Assembly (NCBI RefSeq): GCF_007858475.1
Contig: NZ_VIGX01000003.1
Span: 124,001 to 188,000 of the forward strand
From: Tsukamurella conjunctivitidis
Lineage (GTDB): Bacteria > Actinomycetota > Actinomycetes > Mycobacteriales > Mycobacteriaceae
Reading direction: 5' to 3'
Length of the DNA stretch: 64,000 nt
Shown here in pieces: positions 19,863 to 30,315 of this stretch. Made by a program: the position numbers and the translations under genes. The notes beneath the pieces were generated by a model. That model had not been told where the DNA came from, did no database searches, and worked only from the letters and a program-made list of their open reading frames with translations. Every line of letters begins with the position of its first letter. Position 1 is the stretch's first letter.

Positions 19863-20956
19863 GACGTCCGCCTCTCCTGTGCCAGTGCGAGGGCCGCCGC
19901 GGCCACGGTGCCCGCCGCGTCACGATGCCCGGTTCCGCCGGCCGCCGCGCTCATCGCGGCGAGGCGGTCGGCGTCGCCCGCGAGCGGGACGACCGTCTCG
20001 CGCACCGCCTCCGGGGTGAAGGCGGCGTCGTCGACGAGCAGTCCCCCGCCCGCGGCGACGACCGGCTTCGCGTTGAGCGCCTGCTCGCCGTTGCCGTGGG
20101 CGAGGGGAACGTAGATCGCGGGCAGCCCGACGGCGGCGACCTCGGCCACCGTCATCGCCCCCGACCGGCACACGGCGAGGTCGGCGGCGGCGTAGGCCAG
20201 GTCCATCCGGGTCAGGTAGGGCACGGCGACGTAGCCCGGCACGTCGACGGCCACGGAGTTCTTGGGGCCGTAGGCGTGCAGCACGCCGATGCCCGCGTCG
20301 GCGAAGTCCCGGGCCGCGCCCACGACACCGTCGTTGAGGCGGACGGCGCCCTGGCTGCCGCCGAAGACGAGCACGACCGGCCCGTCGGCGGGGAGCCCGA
20401 AGTGGGCGCGGCCCTCGGCGCGCAGGGCCGCGCGGTCGAGACCGGTGATGGAGGCGCGGACGGGAATGCCCACGACCTCGGCGGGCACGCCGGAGCCGGG
20501 GACCGCGGCGAAGACCTTGGTGGCGAGCTTGGCGCCGACCTTGTTCGCGACGCCCGCGCTGGCGTTGGCCTCGTGGATCACGATGGGAACACCCATGCTG
20601 CGGGCGGCGAGATAGGCCGGCAGGGCGACGTAGCCGCCGAAGCCGACGACGACGTCGGCGCCGGTCTCGCGGAGCACCTTCCGGGTCCGCCGCACCGCGC
20701 CGGCGAGCGTGAAGGGCAGCTTCGCGAGGTCCTTGCCGGGCTTCCGCGGCAGCGGGACGGGCGGGATCATCGCCAGCGGGTAGCCGCGCTCCGGGACGAG
20801 CCGGCCCTCGAGCCCCTTGGGGGTGCCGAGAGCGGTGACCAGGGCGTCGGGCCGCTGGGCCCGCACGGCGTCGGCCACCGCCAGGGCGGGTTCGATGTGT
20901 CCTGCGGTGCCGCCACCGGCCACCACCACCGAAACCGCTCGAGAAGAACTCACCAC
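19859..20956 (-). CDS. murG: Lipid II synthase (UDP-GlcNAc transferase) MurG
   Basis: Transfers GlcNAc from UDP-GlcNAc to lipid I at the inner membrane face, forming lipid II. The 365-residue GT28 enzyme has the N-terminal [15 protein letters not shown] loop, [11 protein letters not shown], the IHEANASAG block and the donor-binding [11 protein letters not shown]. Two adjacent GTG codons can start it (20956 or 20953). The second overlaps the ftsW stop as GTGA, like other junctions in this operon, and would remove only one residue. Confidence 0.95.
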   Translation of the reverse strand: MVSSSRAVSVVVAGGGTAGHIEPALAVADAVRAQRPDALVTALGTPKGLEGRLVPERGYPLAMIPPVPLPRKPGKDLAKLPFTLAGAVRRTRKVLRETGADVVVGFGGYVALPAYLAARSMGVPIVIHEANASAGVANKVGAKLATKVFAAVPGSGVPAEVVGIPVRASITGLDRAALRAEGRAHFGLPADGPVVLVFGGSQGAVRLNDGVVGAARDFADAGIGVLHAYGPKNSVAVDVPGYVAVPYLTRMDLAYAAADLAVCRSGAMTVAEVAAVGLPAIYVPLAHGNGEQALNAKPVVAAGGGLLVDDAAFTPEAVRETVVPLAGDADRLAAMSAAAGGTGHRDAAGTVAAAALALAQERRTS

Positions 20957-22689
20957 GCCCGTCTGCCCTTTTCCTGTCCTCGGCGCCGCTGCTGCTGCCG
21001 CGGCGCGTTCCGCTGCTGTCCGGCGCGCTCGCCCCGCCAGGGCTCCCCGCCGCGGCCCTGCGGCCGCATGGGCGGGAGGTCCCGCCGGGGAGACTGCCGC
21101 CGGGTCAGGTTCTCGTCACCGTACGGGTGTCGATCGTACGGCGACGGCGCTGCGGGCGCGGTGCGCCCCATCGGCGGCGCTGCGGTCCGCCCCTTCGGCG
21201 CGGTCTGCGACGGGCCGCGCCGGGCGGGCGCGGGGCGACCCGGCCGCGGTGCGGGACCCCGGCCCGCGGGGCGCGGCGGGATGTAGGGCATCGGCTTGGG
21301 CAGGCGCAGCAGGCGACCGGTCCGGCCCTCGCGGCCTCCGGCCAGCGCCGCGATCGCCTCGGGCTCGTGCCGCGCCGCGTTCGCGAGCAGGCCCATCATG
21401 AACAGTACGAGGATCACCGAGTTGCCGCCCGCGGAGAGTAGCGGCAGCTGGATGCCGGTGACGGGCAGCAGGCCCACCACGTACCCCATGTTGATGATCG
21501 CCTGCAGCGCGATGAGCGTGGTGATGGAGGCTGCCATCAGCCGCAGGAAGGGATCGGCGACCCGGCGGGCGATGCGCATGCCCGCCCAGGTGAGGATGCC
21601 GAACATGAGGATGACCACACCCGCACCGAGGTAGCCGAGTTCCTCGCCGATGATGGCGAAGATGAAGTCGTTGTGCGCATTGGGCAGGTAGCTCCACTTG
21701 GCGGTCGAGTTGCCCAGCCCCACCCCGAACAGCCCGCCGTCGGCGAGCGAGTACCGCGCCTGGTTCGACTGGTAGTTGGCGCCGAGCGCGTCGTCGGTGC
21801 GGCCGAGCCAGGCCTGCACGCGCGCCGAGCGGTAGCCCTCCGCCAGCGCGAAGAAGATGCCGAGCAGGGCGAAGACCACCAGCAGCGACGCGATGAGCTT
21901 CGAGGACAGCCCGGCGTAGTAGAGGAGCATCGCGCCGACCGCGACGATGATCATGGCCGTCGACTGGTTGGGCTCGGCGACGACGAGCGCCGCCATGAGC
22001 ACCACGACCGGGCCGAGCGGGAGCAGCAGCTCCTTGATGTTGCCCTTGCGGCCCCGATCCGCGAGGAGGTGCGCGCCCCACACGATGAGCGCGACCTTCG
22101 CGATCTCCGAGGGCTGCAGCGTGAAGCCGCCCACGTCGATCCAGCGGCGCGCGCCGCCGACCATCGAGCCGACGCCCGGTACGAGCACGGCCGCGAGCAG
22201 CGCGATGGACACGAGGACGCCGCCGAGCGCCACCCGGCGCAGCAGCGCGGGGCGCAGGTAGAGGGCGAGGACGAAGGCGACCACGCCGAGGCTGACGTAG
22301 ATCAGCTGGCTGGTGAACTTGCCCCAGGGCGAGCCGGTGGCGCTGATGTCCTCGACGGACGAGGCCGAGAGCACCATGATCAGGCCCATCACGGTGAGCA
22401 CCGCGGTGAGTCCGAGCACCAGGTGGAAGGACGCGAGGGGGCGGCGCAGGGCCGTCGCGAGCCCGACGGCGGCGCCGCGCAGGACGGAGGCACCCGTGCG
22501 CGCGACGTCCGCGCCGGTGCGGGCCGTCGACGCCGCCCGGGCGCCCGCCGTGCCGCGCGGACCCGTCGACTCCGCGGCCGTCTCCGGGGGCTGCGCGTCG
22601 AACTCGGTGCTCTCGGGGGCGTTGACGGCGCCGGGAACGAGGTCGGGATCGGTGTCGGAACCGGCGGCGGCCTTGCCGGCGCGGCTCAC
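20950..22689 (-). CDS. ftsW: SEDS peptidoglycan glycosyltransferase FtsW
   Basis: Polytopic SEDS-family enzyme that polymerises lipid II at the septum together with PbpB. The 579-residue protein has an about 75-residue hydrophilic N-terminus, roughly ten membrane helices, and family motifs [29 protein letters not shown] and [14 protein letters not shown]. The last about 140 residues form a Pro/Arg/Gly-rich basic cytoplasmic tail, longer than in E. coli FtsW and probably used for protein contacts. GTG 22689 overlaps the murD stop by 4 bp. Confidence 0.95.
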   Translation of the reverse strand: MSRAGKAAAGSDTDPDLVPGAVNAPESTEFDAQPPETAAESTGPRGTAGARAASTARTGADVARTGASVLRGAAVGLATALRRPLASFHLVLGLTAVLTVMGLIMVLSASSVEDISATGSPWGKFTSQLIYVSLGVVAFVLALYLRPALLRRVALGGVLVSIALLAAVLVPGVGSMVGGARRWIDVGGFTLQPSEIAKVALIVWGAHLLADRGRKGNIKELLLPLGPVVVLMAALVVAEPNQSTAMIIVAVGAMLLYYAGLSSKLIASLLVVFALLGIFFALAEGYRSARVQAWLGRTDDALGANYQSNQARYSLADGGLFGVGLGNSTAKWSYLPNAHNDFIFAIIGEELGYLGAGVVILMFGILTWAGMRIARRVADPFLRLMAASITTLIALQAIINMGYVVGLLPVTGIQLPLLSAGGNSVILVLFMMGLLANAARHEPEAIAALAGGREGRTGRLLRLPKPMPYIPPRPAGRGPAPRPGRPAPARRGPSQTAPKGRTAAPPMGRTAPAAPSPYDRHPYGDENLTRRQSPRRDLPPMRPQGRGGEPWRGERAGQQRNAPRQQQRRRGQEKGRRAW

Positions 22690-24164
22690 GAGGCGTCTCC
22701 GAGCGCCCGGGCGGAGGCGGCGAAGGCGTCGCCGCGGTGCCCGTACGAGGTGAACATGTCGAGCGAGGCCGCGGCGGGCGCCAGCAGCACGACCGGGGCG
22801 GCACCGTCGTGCGCTGCGGCTTCGGCGATCCGGGCGGCCTCGGCGACGACCGCAGCCATCACCGCATCAGCATCGCCGGACACTCGCACATCGCTAGCCC
22901 CAGTCGTCCCTACAGAACGACTTGCATCATTAGTCACAGGAGACACACGACTATGTTCGCCCGCGGACACCCGAACCACGGGGACATCGGGCGCGTGTCG
23001 CGCGAGTGAACCCGCGATTTCGTCGCGATCCAGTCCGAGGAGCACCGCGCCCATGAGCCGCGGCGCCACGCGCTGCACCAACGGCGCGATATCGGCGCCC
23101 TTGAGCTGGCCGCCCGCGACCCACACCACGCGCTCATGCGCCTCGATCGAGTTGAGCGCCGCGTGCGGGTTGGTCGCCTTGGAATCGTCGATGTAGGTGA
23201 CCCCACGCACCCGGGCGACGGTCTCGGCGCGGTGCGCACCCACCCGGAACGCGGCGAGGGCCTCCCCCGCCCGCGCGGCGGTGACGCCGACGGCCTGCGC
23301 GAGCGCCGTCGCCGCCAACGCGTCCGCGATCCCGGCCGGCCCGGGGGGCGACACCCGGTCCGCGAGCAGGACCGGGGCACCCGCACCGTCGACCAGGACG
23401 CCCCCGCGCACCCCGTAGTCGCCCGGTCCGGGCTCCCCCACGGTGAAGCCGACGGTGACCGTCCCCCGCAGACCGGAGGCCACCGGGTCGTCGAGGCCGA
23501 TGACGGCGAGCTCCCCGGCGAGGGCGCGGGCCTTGTCGGCGGTGTACGCAGCCATGGAACCGTGCCAGTCCAGGTGGTCCTCGGCGACGTTGAGCACGAC
23601 ACCGGCGCGCGGACGCACCGACGGCGCCCAGTGCAACTGGAAGGACGACAGCTCGACGGCGAGCACGCGGGGATCGGCGTCGTCCCCGATCGCGTCGATG
23701 ACGGGGCGGCCGATGTTGCCGCAGGCCACGGCGCGTACGCCGGCGTGCAGCAGGATCGACTCCAGCATCTGGGTGGTCGTGGTCTTGCCGTTGGTGCCGG
23801 TCACCACGAGCCAATCGCGGGGCGCGCCGAAGGCGCCCGCGCGGTCGATCCGCCAGGCCAGCTCCACGTCACCGATCACCTCGACCCCCGCAGCCTCGGC
23901 GGCCACCACGACGTCCGCAGTGGGCCGGAACCCCGGCGCGACCACGACCAGGTCGTATGCGGCCAGGTCAGCGGCACCGAGGCCCGACAGATCGAGGACG
24001 GTGATGCCCGGAACCTCGGCCGCGACCTTCTCCCGCGCCGCGGGCTTCCCGTCGGCGACGGTGACCGTGGCCCCGAGCCGGAGCAGGGCCCGGGCGACGG
24101 CCGGGCCGGTGACACCCCCGCCCGCGACGAGGACGTGCGCGCCGGGGCCGGGGATCGTCGCCAT
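22686..24164 (-). CDS. murD: UDP-N-acetylmuramoylalanine--D-glutamate ligase with an in-frame insert
   Basis: Adds D-Glu to UDP-MurNAc-L-Ala. The 492-residue protein has the N-terminal GGGVTGPAVA motif, the ATP loop GTNGKTTT at 123-130, AVELSSFQL, NVAEDHLDWHG and the C-terminal DDSKATNPHA. Residues 402-428, between VRVS and a second VRVS in the C-terminal domain, are extra compared with the usual MurD pattern and are written in AT-rich, un-neighbour-like codons (see separate feature). The frame stays open, so the enzyme is probably functional with a surface loop. The start is ATG 24164, immediately next to mraY. Confidence 0.94.
   Translation of the reverse strand: MATIPGPGAHVLVAGGGVTGPAVARALLRLGATVTVADGKPAAREKVAAEVPGITVLDLSGLGAADLAAYDLVVVAPGFRPTADVVVAAEAAGVEVIGDVELAWRIDRAGAFGAPRDWLVVTGTNGKTTTTQMLESILLHAGVRAVACGNIGRPVIDAIGDDADPRVLAVELSSFQLHWAPSVRPRAGVVLNVAEDHLDWHGSMAAYTADKARALAGELAVIGLDDPVASGLRGTVTVGFTVGEPGPGDYGVRGGVLVDGAGAPVLLADRVSPPGPAGIADALAATALAQAVGVTAARAGEALAAFRVGAHRAETVARVRGVTYIDDSKATNPHAALNSIEAHERVVWVAGGQLKGADIAPLVQRVAPRLMGAVLLGLDRDEIAGSLARHAPDVPVVRVSAGEHSRVSPVTNDASRSVGTTGASDVRVSGDADAVMAAVVAEAARIAEAAAHDGAAPVVLLAPAAASLDMFTSYGHRGDAFAASARALGDAS
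22881..22961 (-). repeat. In-frame AT-rich palindrome-containing insert in murD
   Basis: About 81 bp encode residues 402-428 of MurD. Codons 405-425 contain about 52% GC and only 6 of 21 third positions are G or C, against nearly all in flanking codons. A perfect 6-bp inverted repeat (AGTCGT ... ACGACT, 9-nt loop) lies at 22902-22922, and AGTCGT also occurs at 22952-22947. The coding strand has VRVS codons on both sides (residues 397-400 and 426-429), possibly a target duplication. This looks like a small inserted element rather than drift, but its source is unknown. Confidence 0.6.
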
Positions 24165-25244
24165 CTAGCCGACCGCGCCGGAGCCGAGGAACTCGGCGTA
24201 GAAGAGCACGAGGCCCAGGCCGCAGGAGATGGCGGTGAGCAGCCAGAACCGGATGATCACCGTGGTCTCCGCCCACCCGGAGAGTTCGAAGTGGTGGTGG
24301 AAGGGCGCCATCCGGAAGACGCGGCGGCCCGTCGAGCGGAAGACCGCGATCTGGATGACCACCGAGACCATCTCGGCGACGAACAGGGCGCCCAGCACGA
24401 CCGCGAGCAGCTCGGTGCGGGTCGTGATCGACAGGCCGGCCAGCAGGCCGCCCAGCATCAGCGAGCCGGTGTCACCCATGAAGATCTTCGCGGGCGCGGC
24501 GTTCCACCACAGGAAGCCGAGGCAGGCGCCGCCCGCCGCGACGGCGATGAGCGCCAGGTCGAGCGGGTCACGCACGTCGTAGCACCCGGCGACCTGCTTG
24601 GTCTCGCAGGCGTAGCGGAACTGCCAGAAGCTGATGAGTACGTAGCTGCCGAGGACCATCGCCATCGATCCCGCGGCGAGGCCGTCGAGGCCGTCGGTGA
24701 AGTTCACCGCGTTCGACCAGGCGGAGACGACGAACCAGCAGAAGATCACGAAGACGATCGCGCCCATCGAGATGGTGTTGATGTCCCGCGTGTAGCTGAG
24801 GAACTCGCTGGCCGGGCGGACCCCGTTGGCATTGGGGAACTGCAGCGCGAGCACGCCGAAGATCAGCGCGGCGACGGTCTGGCCGACGGTCTTGGCGGTC
24901 TTGTTCAGGCCCAGGTTGCGCTGCTTGCGCACCTTGATGAAGTCGTCGAGGAAGCCGACGATCGCGAGGGAGGTCGCGAGGCCGAGCACCAGGAGGCCCG
25001 AGGCGCTGGGTCCGGGCCCGGAGTTCCAGCCGAGCAGGTGCGCGCCCAGGTAGCCGGCCCACAGCGCCACGACGATCGCGACGCCGCCCATCGACGGGGT
25101 GCCGCGCTTCTTCTGGTGGCTCTGCGGCCCCTCGACGCGGATCTCCTGGCCGAAGCCCTGCCGGGAGAAGACCCGGATCAGGACGGGTGTGAGCAGGATC
25201 GCCACGGCCAGCGAGATGCCGCCCGCGAACAGGATCTGGATCAC
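24165..25244 (-). CDS. mraY: Phospho-MurNAc-pentapeptide transferase
   Basis: Integral membrane enzyme forming lipid I from UDP-MurNAc-pentapeptide and undecaprenyl phosphate. The 359-residue length equals the mycobacterial protein, with about ten membrane helices. Catalytic motifs are [39 protein letters not shown] and the FHHHFE loop. GTG 25244 overlaps the murF stop as GTGA; the much longer open frame upstream is antisense-like noise over murF. Confidence 0.96.
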   Translation of the reverse strand: MIQILFAGGISLAVAILLTPVLIRVFSRQGFGQEIRVEGPQSHQKKRGTPSMGGVAIVVALWAGYLGAHLLGWNSGPGPSASGLLVLGLATSLAIVGFLDDFIKVRKQRNLGLNKTAKTVGQTVAALIFGVLALQFPNANGVRPASEFLSYTRDINTISMGAIVFVIFCWFVVSAWSNAVNFTDGLDGLAAGSMAMVLGSYVLISFWQFRYACETKQVAGCYDVRDPLDLALIAVAAGGACLGFLWWNAAPAKIFMGDTGSLMLGGLLAGLSITTRTELLAVVLGALFVAEMVSVVIQIAVFRSTGRRVFRMAPFHHHFELSGWAETTVIIRFWLLTAISCGLGLVLFYAEFLGSGAVG

Positions 25245-26788
25245 TTCGGTGACTCCCCGTTCTCGTTGTTGACCGCGCTCGCCGTGCCCAGGTGCTCGGC
25301 GACCTCCCACATCTTCTCGGACTTCGACGCCTTGACCAAAACGAGGTCGCCCGGCCGGAGCTCGGCGCGCAGGCGGTCCACGGCCTCCGCGCGCGTGTCC
25401 ACCCGCACGGCCTCGCTGCCCCACGAGCCCTCCATCACGGCGCCCTGCCACAGCGCGTGCACCGCGCGGGAGCTGCCGACGCAGATGGTCGAGGTGATGT
25501 CGAGCCGCACGAGGAACCTGCCGAGGCGGTCGTGTTCGAGGATCGAGTCGTCGCCGAGCTCGCCCATCTCGCCGAGCACCGCGAAGGTGCGGCGCCGCTC
25601 GCGGCCGGGAAGCCGCTCCCCCGCCTCGTCGTGCTCGGACATGAGCACGAGGCTGCGGAGCGCGGCGCGCATCGCGTCGGGGTTGGCGTTGTAGGTGTCG
25701 TTGACGACGGTGACGCCGTCCTCGGTCGTGAAGACGTCCATGCGGCGCGGCGACGCCGCCCCCGCGCCCGACAGCGCCTCGGCGACCTGCGCGACGCTCG
25801 CGCCGCACTCCAGGCCGACCGCCGCAGCGGCCAACGCGTTGTGCACCTGGTGTTCGCCGTGCACCTTGAGCGCCACGGGCGCCGTGCCCGCCGCGGTCCG
25901 CAGAGTGAACGACGCCCGGGCCTGCGCGTCGATGCGCACGTCCACCGCGGCCACATCCGCCTCGCCGGCACCGGATGCGCGGCCCGCCGCGGTGCCGTAG
26001 AACACCACGCGCGCCCCGGTCCGCGACGCCATCGCGGCCACCGCCGCGTCGTCCGCGTTGAGGATCGCGAGCCCGTCCGCCGGCAGCGCCTCGACCAGCT
26101 CGCCCTTCGCTCGGGCGATCGCCTCGCGCGAGCCGAACTCGCCGAGGTGCGCGGTGCCCACGTTCAGCTCGACGCCGATCCGGGGCGGCGCGACCTTCGC
26201 GAGCGCCGCGATGTGCCCCTCGCCGCGGGCCGACATCTCCAGCACCAGGAACTTCGTCGACGCGGTCGCACGCAGCGCGGTCCAGGGATGACCGATCTCG
26301 TTGTTGAAGGAGCCGGGCGGCGCGACGGTCTCGCCGAGCGGCCGCAGCACCGCGGCGATGAGGTCCTTCGTCGAGGTCTTGCCGGCCGAGCCGGTCACTC
26401 CGACGACGGTCAGTCCGTCCGCGGCGAGCGCCTTCGTGCAGTGCGCGGCGAGGTCGCCCAGGGCCTTCAGCACCGCCGCGCCCGCGCCGTCGACGTCGTT
26501 CTCCAGCGCCATGACGCGGTTGTCGGTCTCGCCCGAGACGGGCACGACGATCGCCGGCACACCCACCGGACGCGCGCCGAGCACGGCGACCGCGCCCTTC
26601 TCGATCGCCGTCGCGGCGAAGTCGTGGCCGTCGACGCGAGCGCCGGGCAGCGCGAGGAACAGGCCGCCGGGGCCGATCTCGCGGGAATCGAACTCGACCG
26701 TTCCGGTGACCTTCGCCTCGGGGTCGGGCACGTCGTGCAGCGCGCCGCCGACGATCGCGGCGACCTCACGCAGGGTGAGCTCGATCAT
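25241..26788 (-). CDS. murF: UDP-MurNAc-tripeptide--D-Ala-D-Ala ligase
   Basis: Adds the D-Ala-D-Ala dipeptide, completing the pentapeptide precursor. In 515 residues it shows [17 protein letters not shown], the ATP loop GSAGKTST at 133-140, [11 protein letters not shown], and the C-terminal [12 protein letters not shown] and [10 protein letters not shown] motifs. ATG 26788 overlaps the murE stop (ATGA), consistent with translational coupling. Confidence 0.96.
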   Translation of the reverse strand: MIELTLREVAAIVGGALHDVPDPEAKVTGTVEFDSREIGPGGLFLALPGARVDGHDFAATAIEKGAVAVLGARPVGVPAIVVPVSGETDNRVMALENDVDGAGAAVLKALGDLAAHCTKALAADGLTVVGVTGSAGKTSTKDLIAAVLRPLGETVAPPGSFNNEIGHPWTALRATASTKFLVLEMSARGEGHIAALAKVAPPRIGVELNVGTAHLGEFGSREAIARAKGELVEALPADGLAILNADDAAVAAMASRTGARVVFYGTAAGRASGAGEADVAAVDVRIDAQARASFTLRTAAGTAPVALKVHGEHQVHNALAAAAVGLECGASVAQVAEALSGAGAASPRRMDVFTTEDGVTVVNDTYNANPDAMRAALRSLVLMSEHDEAGERLPGRERRRTFAVLGEMGELGDDSILEHDRLGRFLVRLDITSTICVGSSRAVHALWQGAVMEGSWGSEAVRVDTRAEAVDRLRAELRPGDLVLVKASKSEKMWEVAEHLGTASAVNNENGESPK

Positions 26789-28323
26789 GCGCGCGCCTCC
26801 AGCGCCGCGGCCAATTCGTCGCGGTCGTCGAAGGGGTGCTTGACGCCGTTGATCTCCTGGCCGGTCTCGTGACCCTTGCCCGCCACGAGCACGACGTCGC
26901 CCGTGCGCGCCCAGTTCACGGCCTCGACGATGGCGGCGCGGCGGTCGCCGATCTCACGGACCTCGCCGCCACCGGCCACGGCACGGGCGCCCGCGACGAC
27001 CGCGGCGCGGATCGCGGCGGGGTCCTCGGTGCGCGGGTTGTCGTCGGTGACGATCACCAGCTCGGCGGCGCTCGCAGCGGCCTCCCCCATGAGCGGGCGC
27101 TTGCCGCGGTCGCGGTCGCCACCCGCGCCCACGACCACGGCGATCCGGCCGGCGGTCTGGCCGCGCAGCGTCGCGATCACCGCGTCGAGCGCGGCGGGCT
27201 TGTGGGCGTAGTCCACGACGGCGAGGAAGTCCTGGCCGCGATCGATGCGCTGCACCCGCCCGGGCACCGCGACCGCGCCGATGCCGCGGGCCGCGTCGGC
27301 CAGCGGGACCCCCGCCTCGTGGGCGATGACGAGCGCCAGCGCGGCGTTGGCGACGTTGTACGCGCCGGGCAGACCCACGACCGCCGAGAAGGTCTGGCCG
27401 TCCGGGCCGCTCAGGGTGAAGCGCTGGGTGCCGTCGGAGTACGCGGCGACCTCGCCCGCGGTCCAGTCGGCGGGCCCGGTGGTGGCGACGGTCAACAGCG
27501 GCAGCCCGGCGGCGCGGCGCAGCTCGGCCATCCGGTGGCCCCACTCGTCGTCGACGCAGATCACCGCGCTCTCGCACGCCTCCGGCCCGACGAAGAGCAG
27601 CGACTTCGCGGCGAAGTAGTCCTCCATCGTCGGGTGGTAGTCGAGATGGTCCTGGCTGAGATTGGTGAAGGCGCCGACGGCGAACCGCGTACCTCCCGCC
27701 CGGTTCTGGGCGAGCGCGTGCGAGCTGACCTCCATCACGGCGGCGGTCACGCCGCGCTCGACCATGGACGCGAACAGTCCCTGCAGGGCCGAGCCCTCGG
27801 GCGTGGTGAGCGTGGTCGGCACGTCCACCCCGGCGATCCGGGTGCCGACGGTGCCGATCAGGCCCGTCGGGTTGCCGCCCGCGGCGAGCGCCGCCTCGAC
27901 CAGGTAGCTGGTGGTGGTCTTGCCCGAGGTGCCGGTGATGCCGACGAGCGTCATGCTGCTCGACGGTGCGCCGTACACGACGGCCGCGACGGGGCCCAGC
28001 ATCGACCGCGGATCATCGTGCAGCAGCACGGGGACGTCGTGACCGTCCTCCGCGAGGAGGGCGGCACCGTCGGGATCGGTGAGGACCGCGACGGCCCCCG
28101 CCTCGATCGCGCCGGCGGCGAACCGCGCGCCGTGCGTCGCGGTGCCGGGGACCGCGCAGAACAGGTCCCCCGGGCGCGCGTCCTGCGCGCGGACGGTGGC
28201 CCCGGTCAGGCGCACGTCACCGGCGTCCGCACCGGCGAGGGTGACGCCCGGGACCTGCGCCGCGACCTCGGCCGGCGTGGCTCCGCGGGGGTGGGCGGGG
28301 CGTGTGAGAGTCGATTCGGGCAC
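26785..28323 (-). CDS. murE: UDP-MurNAc-tripeptide synthetase, meso-DAP adding
   Basis: Adds the third stem amino acid. The ATP loop GTSGKTTT is at 131-138, and the motif DNPRTEDP in the C-terminal domain is the signature of enzymes using meso-diaminopimelate, so the organism has DAP-type peptidoglycan as expected for Mycobacteriales. The 512-residue product starts at ATG 28323, 24 bp after the pbpB stop; this short gap is one of the few in the cluster without overlap. Confidence 0.96.
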   Translation of the reverse strand: MPESTLTRPAHPRGATPAEVAAQVPGVTLAGADAGDVRLTGATVRAQDARPGDLFCAVPGTATHGARFAAGAIEAGAVAVLTDPDGAALLAEDGHDVPVLLHDDPRSMLGPVAAVVYGAPSSSMTLVGITGTSGKTTTSYLVEAALAAGGNPTGLIGTVGTRIAGVDVPTTLTTPEGSALQGLFASMVERGVTAAVMEVSSHALAQNRAGGTRFAVGAFTNLSQDHLDYHPTMEDYFAAKSLLFVGPEACESAVICVDDEWGHRMAELRRAAGLPLLTVATTGPADWTAGEVAAYSDGTQRFTLSGPDGQTFSAVVGLPGAYNVANAALALVIAHEAGVPLADAARGIGAVAVPGRVQRIDRGQDFLAVVDYAHKPAALDAVIATLRGQTAGRIAVVVGAGGDRDRGKRPLMGEAAASAAELVIVTDDNPRTEDPAAIRAAVVAGARAVAGGGEVREIGDRRAAIVEAVNWARTGDVVLVAGKGHETGQEINGVKHPFDDRDELAAALEARA

Positions 28324-28347
28324 CGGTAGATCCTACCCGCCGGTTAA

Positions 28348-30315
28348 CTACTTTCCGGCCACCAGCGTCAGCGGCTTCGACGGCGGCGAGAGCGGGACGC
28401 CGTACTTCTGCAGCAGGAACGCGGCGATGTCGTGGAACAGCGGCGCCGCGGACTGGCCGCCCGTGCCGTCGGAGCTCCGGGTGGGCGCGTCCATCATCAG
28501 GCCGATGACGAAGCGCGGGTCGTTCGTGGGCGCGACGCCCGCGAAGGTGATGTTGTACAGCGAGTTGGAGTACGCCTTGGTCACGGGATCGACCTGCTGC
28601 GCGGTGCCCGTCTTGCCGCTGATCTGGTACCCCTCCACCGAGCCCGGCGCGCCGGTGCCCTGCTGGTAGCCCATCGGGTCGCGCTGCAGCGCGGCGCGGA
28701 ACATGTCGAGCACGGTGCGGGCGGTCTCGGAGCTCATCACCCGGACCGGCTCGGCGCCGGCCGAGGGGTTCGCGGCCCCGTCGACCTCCTTGATGATCCG
28801 CGGCGGGATCCGGACCCCGTCGTTGGCGACGGCCTGGTACATGCCCGCCATCTGGAGCACCGTCATCGACAGGCCCTGGCCGATCGGCAGGTTGGCGAAC
28901 GTGCCGCCGGACCACTGGTTGCGCGCGGGGACGGCACCGCCGGACTCGCCGGGCAGGCCCACGCCGGTCGCGCGGCCGAGGCCGAAGCGATCGACGTAGT
29001 CGGCGAAGGCGTCCTCGCCGACGCGCTGCGCGAGCATCAGGGTGCCCACGTTGGAGGACTTACCGAAGACACCGGTCGTGGTGTACGGCTCGGTGCCGTG
29101 CGCCCACGCGTCCTTGACCGTGACGCCGGACATCCGGATCTGGCCCGGGACCTGCAGCACCTCGTCGGGCTTGGTCTTGCCGCCGTCGATCGCGGCCACG
29201 GCGGTGATCAGCTTGTTCACCGAGCCCGGCTCGAAGGGCGTGGTCACCGCCAGATTGCCGGTGCGCGCCGCCTCCGGGTTGTTGTTGATGCCGAGCGACG
29301 GGTTGAAGGTGTTGTCGACGCCCATCGCCATCACCTGGCCGGTCTTGGCGTCCAGGACCACGGCCTGCACGCTCTTCGCGCCCGACTTGGCCTTGGCCTG
29401 CGCGACGGCCTGCTGGACGAAGAACTGCACGTCGTTGTCGAGCGTGAGCACGACACGGGCCCCGTTCGCCGCCGGATGGATGTCGCGGGTGCTGCCCGGG
29501 ATGACGGCGCCGTCCGAGCCGCGGTCGTAGGTGCGCGAGCCGTCCGTGCCGGCGAGGATCGAATCCAGCGAGGACTCGAGGCCGATCAGGCCCTGCCCCT
29601 CGAAGCCGGTGGTGCCCACGATGTTCGCGGCCAGCGAGCCGCCCGGGTAGTTGCGGATCGACTGCCGCTCGGCGCCGACCTCGGAGTACTCGTCGGTGAT
29701 CGCGGAGGCCTTGGCCGGGTCGACGCCGCGGGCCAGGTAGACGAAGGTGTCGTTGCCGCGCATCTGCTCGAGCAGCTTCTGCTCGTTCACGGAGTCGCCG
29801 AGCACCGAGACGATCTTCTTGGCGATCTGCTGCAGCCGGTCGTCGACGGAGACGGGCTCGACGCCCTTCGCCGCATCGCCGCCCTCCTTCACCAGTTCGA
29901 CGTCCTTGTCGTACTTCTCCTGGATCTGCTTGCGTACCGCGACGGGCTGCAGGGTCAGCGACTTGGCCTCCATGGTGAAGGCGATCGGCTGGCCCGCGCG
30001 GTCGGTGATCGAACCGCGTACTGCCGGCAGCACCTCCTTGACCTGGCGCTGACTCTCAGCCTTAGCGGACAGCGTCGGCGCCTGCACGAACTGGACCACG
30101 CCGAGCCACACCGCGATGACGGTGAAGACCGCGACGATCACCCAGCCCCCGACGCGCAGGCGGCCGGAGAAGGGGGTCGCGGCCTCGGGGGCGCGTCCGC
30201 CCTTGACGCGGGCCCGCGCGGACTGGTGCGCCGCCTTGGGCGTCGCGGCACCGCGCGGCGCCCCGGAGCGGGCGGTGGGCCGCGTCTTCGTCGGCGGTCG
30301 CTGGGAGCGGGTCAC
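28348..30315 (-). CDS. pbpB: Septal penicillin-binding protein 3 (PbpB/FtsI)
   Basis: Class B transpeptidase cross-linking septal peptidoglycan with FtsW. The 655-residue protein has a basic cytoplasmic tail, one membrane anchor at about 54-77, a dimerisation/pedestal domain, and the transpeptidase motifs S365-V-N-K368, S420-S-N422 and K568-T-G570. GTG 30315 overlaps the upstream ftsL-like stop by 4 bp (GTGA). Confidence 0.95.
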   Translation of the reverse strand: MTRSQRPPTKTRPTARSGAPRGAATPKAAHQSARARVKGGRAPEAATPFSGRLRVGGWVIVAVFTVIAVWLGVVQFVQAPTLSAKAESQRQVKEVLPAVRGSITDRAGQPIAFTMEAKSLTLQPVAVRKQIQEKYDKDVELVKEGGDAAKGVEPVSVDDRLQQIAKKIVSVLGDSVNEQKLLEQMRGNDTFVYLARGVDPAKASAITDEYSEVGAERQSIRNYPGGSLAANIVGTTGFEGQGLIGLESSLDSILAGTDGSRTYDRGSDGAVIPGSTRDIHPAANGARVVLTLDNDVQFFVQQAVAQAKAKSGAKSVQAVVLDAKTGQVMAMGVDNTFNPSLGINNNPEAARTGNLAVTTPFEPGSVNKLITAVAAIDGGKTKPDEVLQVPGQIRMSGVTVKDAWAHGTEPYTTTGVFGKSSNVGTLMLAQRVGEDAFADYVDRFGLGRATGVGLPGESGGAVPARNQWSGGTFANLPIGQGLSMTVLQMAGMYQAVANDGVRIPPRIIKEVDGAANPSAGAEPVRVMSSETARTVLDMFRAALQRDPMGYQQGTGAPGSVEGYQISGKTGTAQQVDPVTKAYSNSLYNITFAGVAPTNDPRFVIGLMMDAPTRSSDGTGGQSAAPLFHDIAAFLLQKYGVPLSPPSKPLTLVAGK

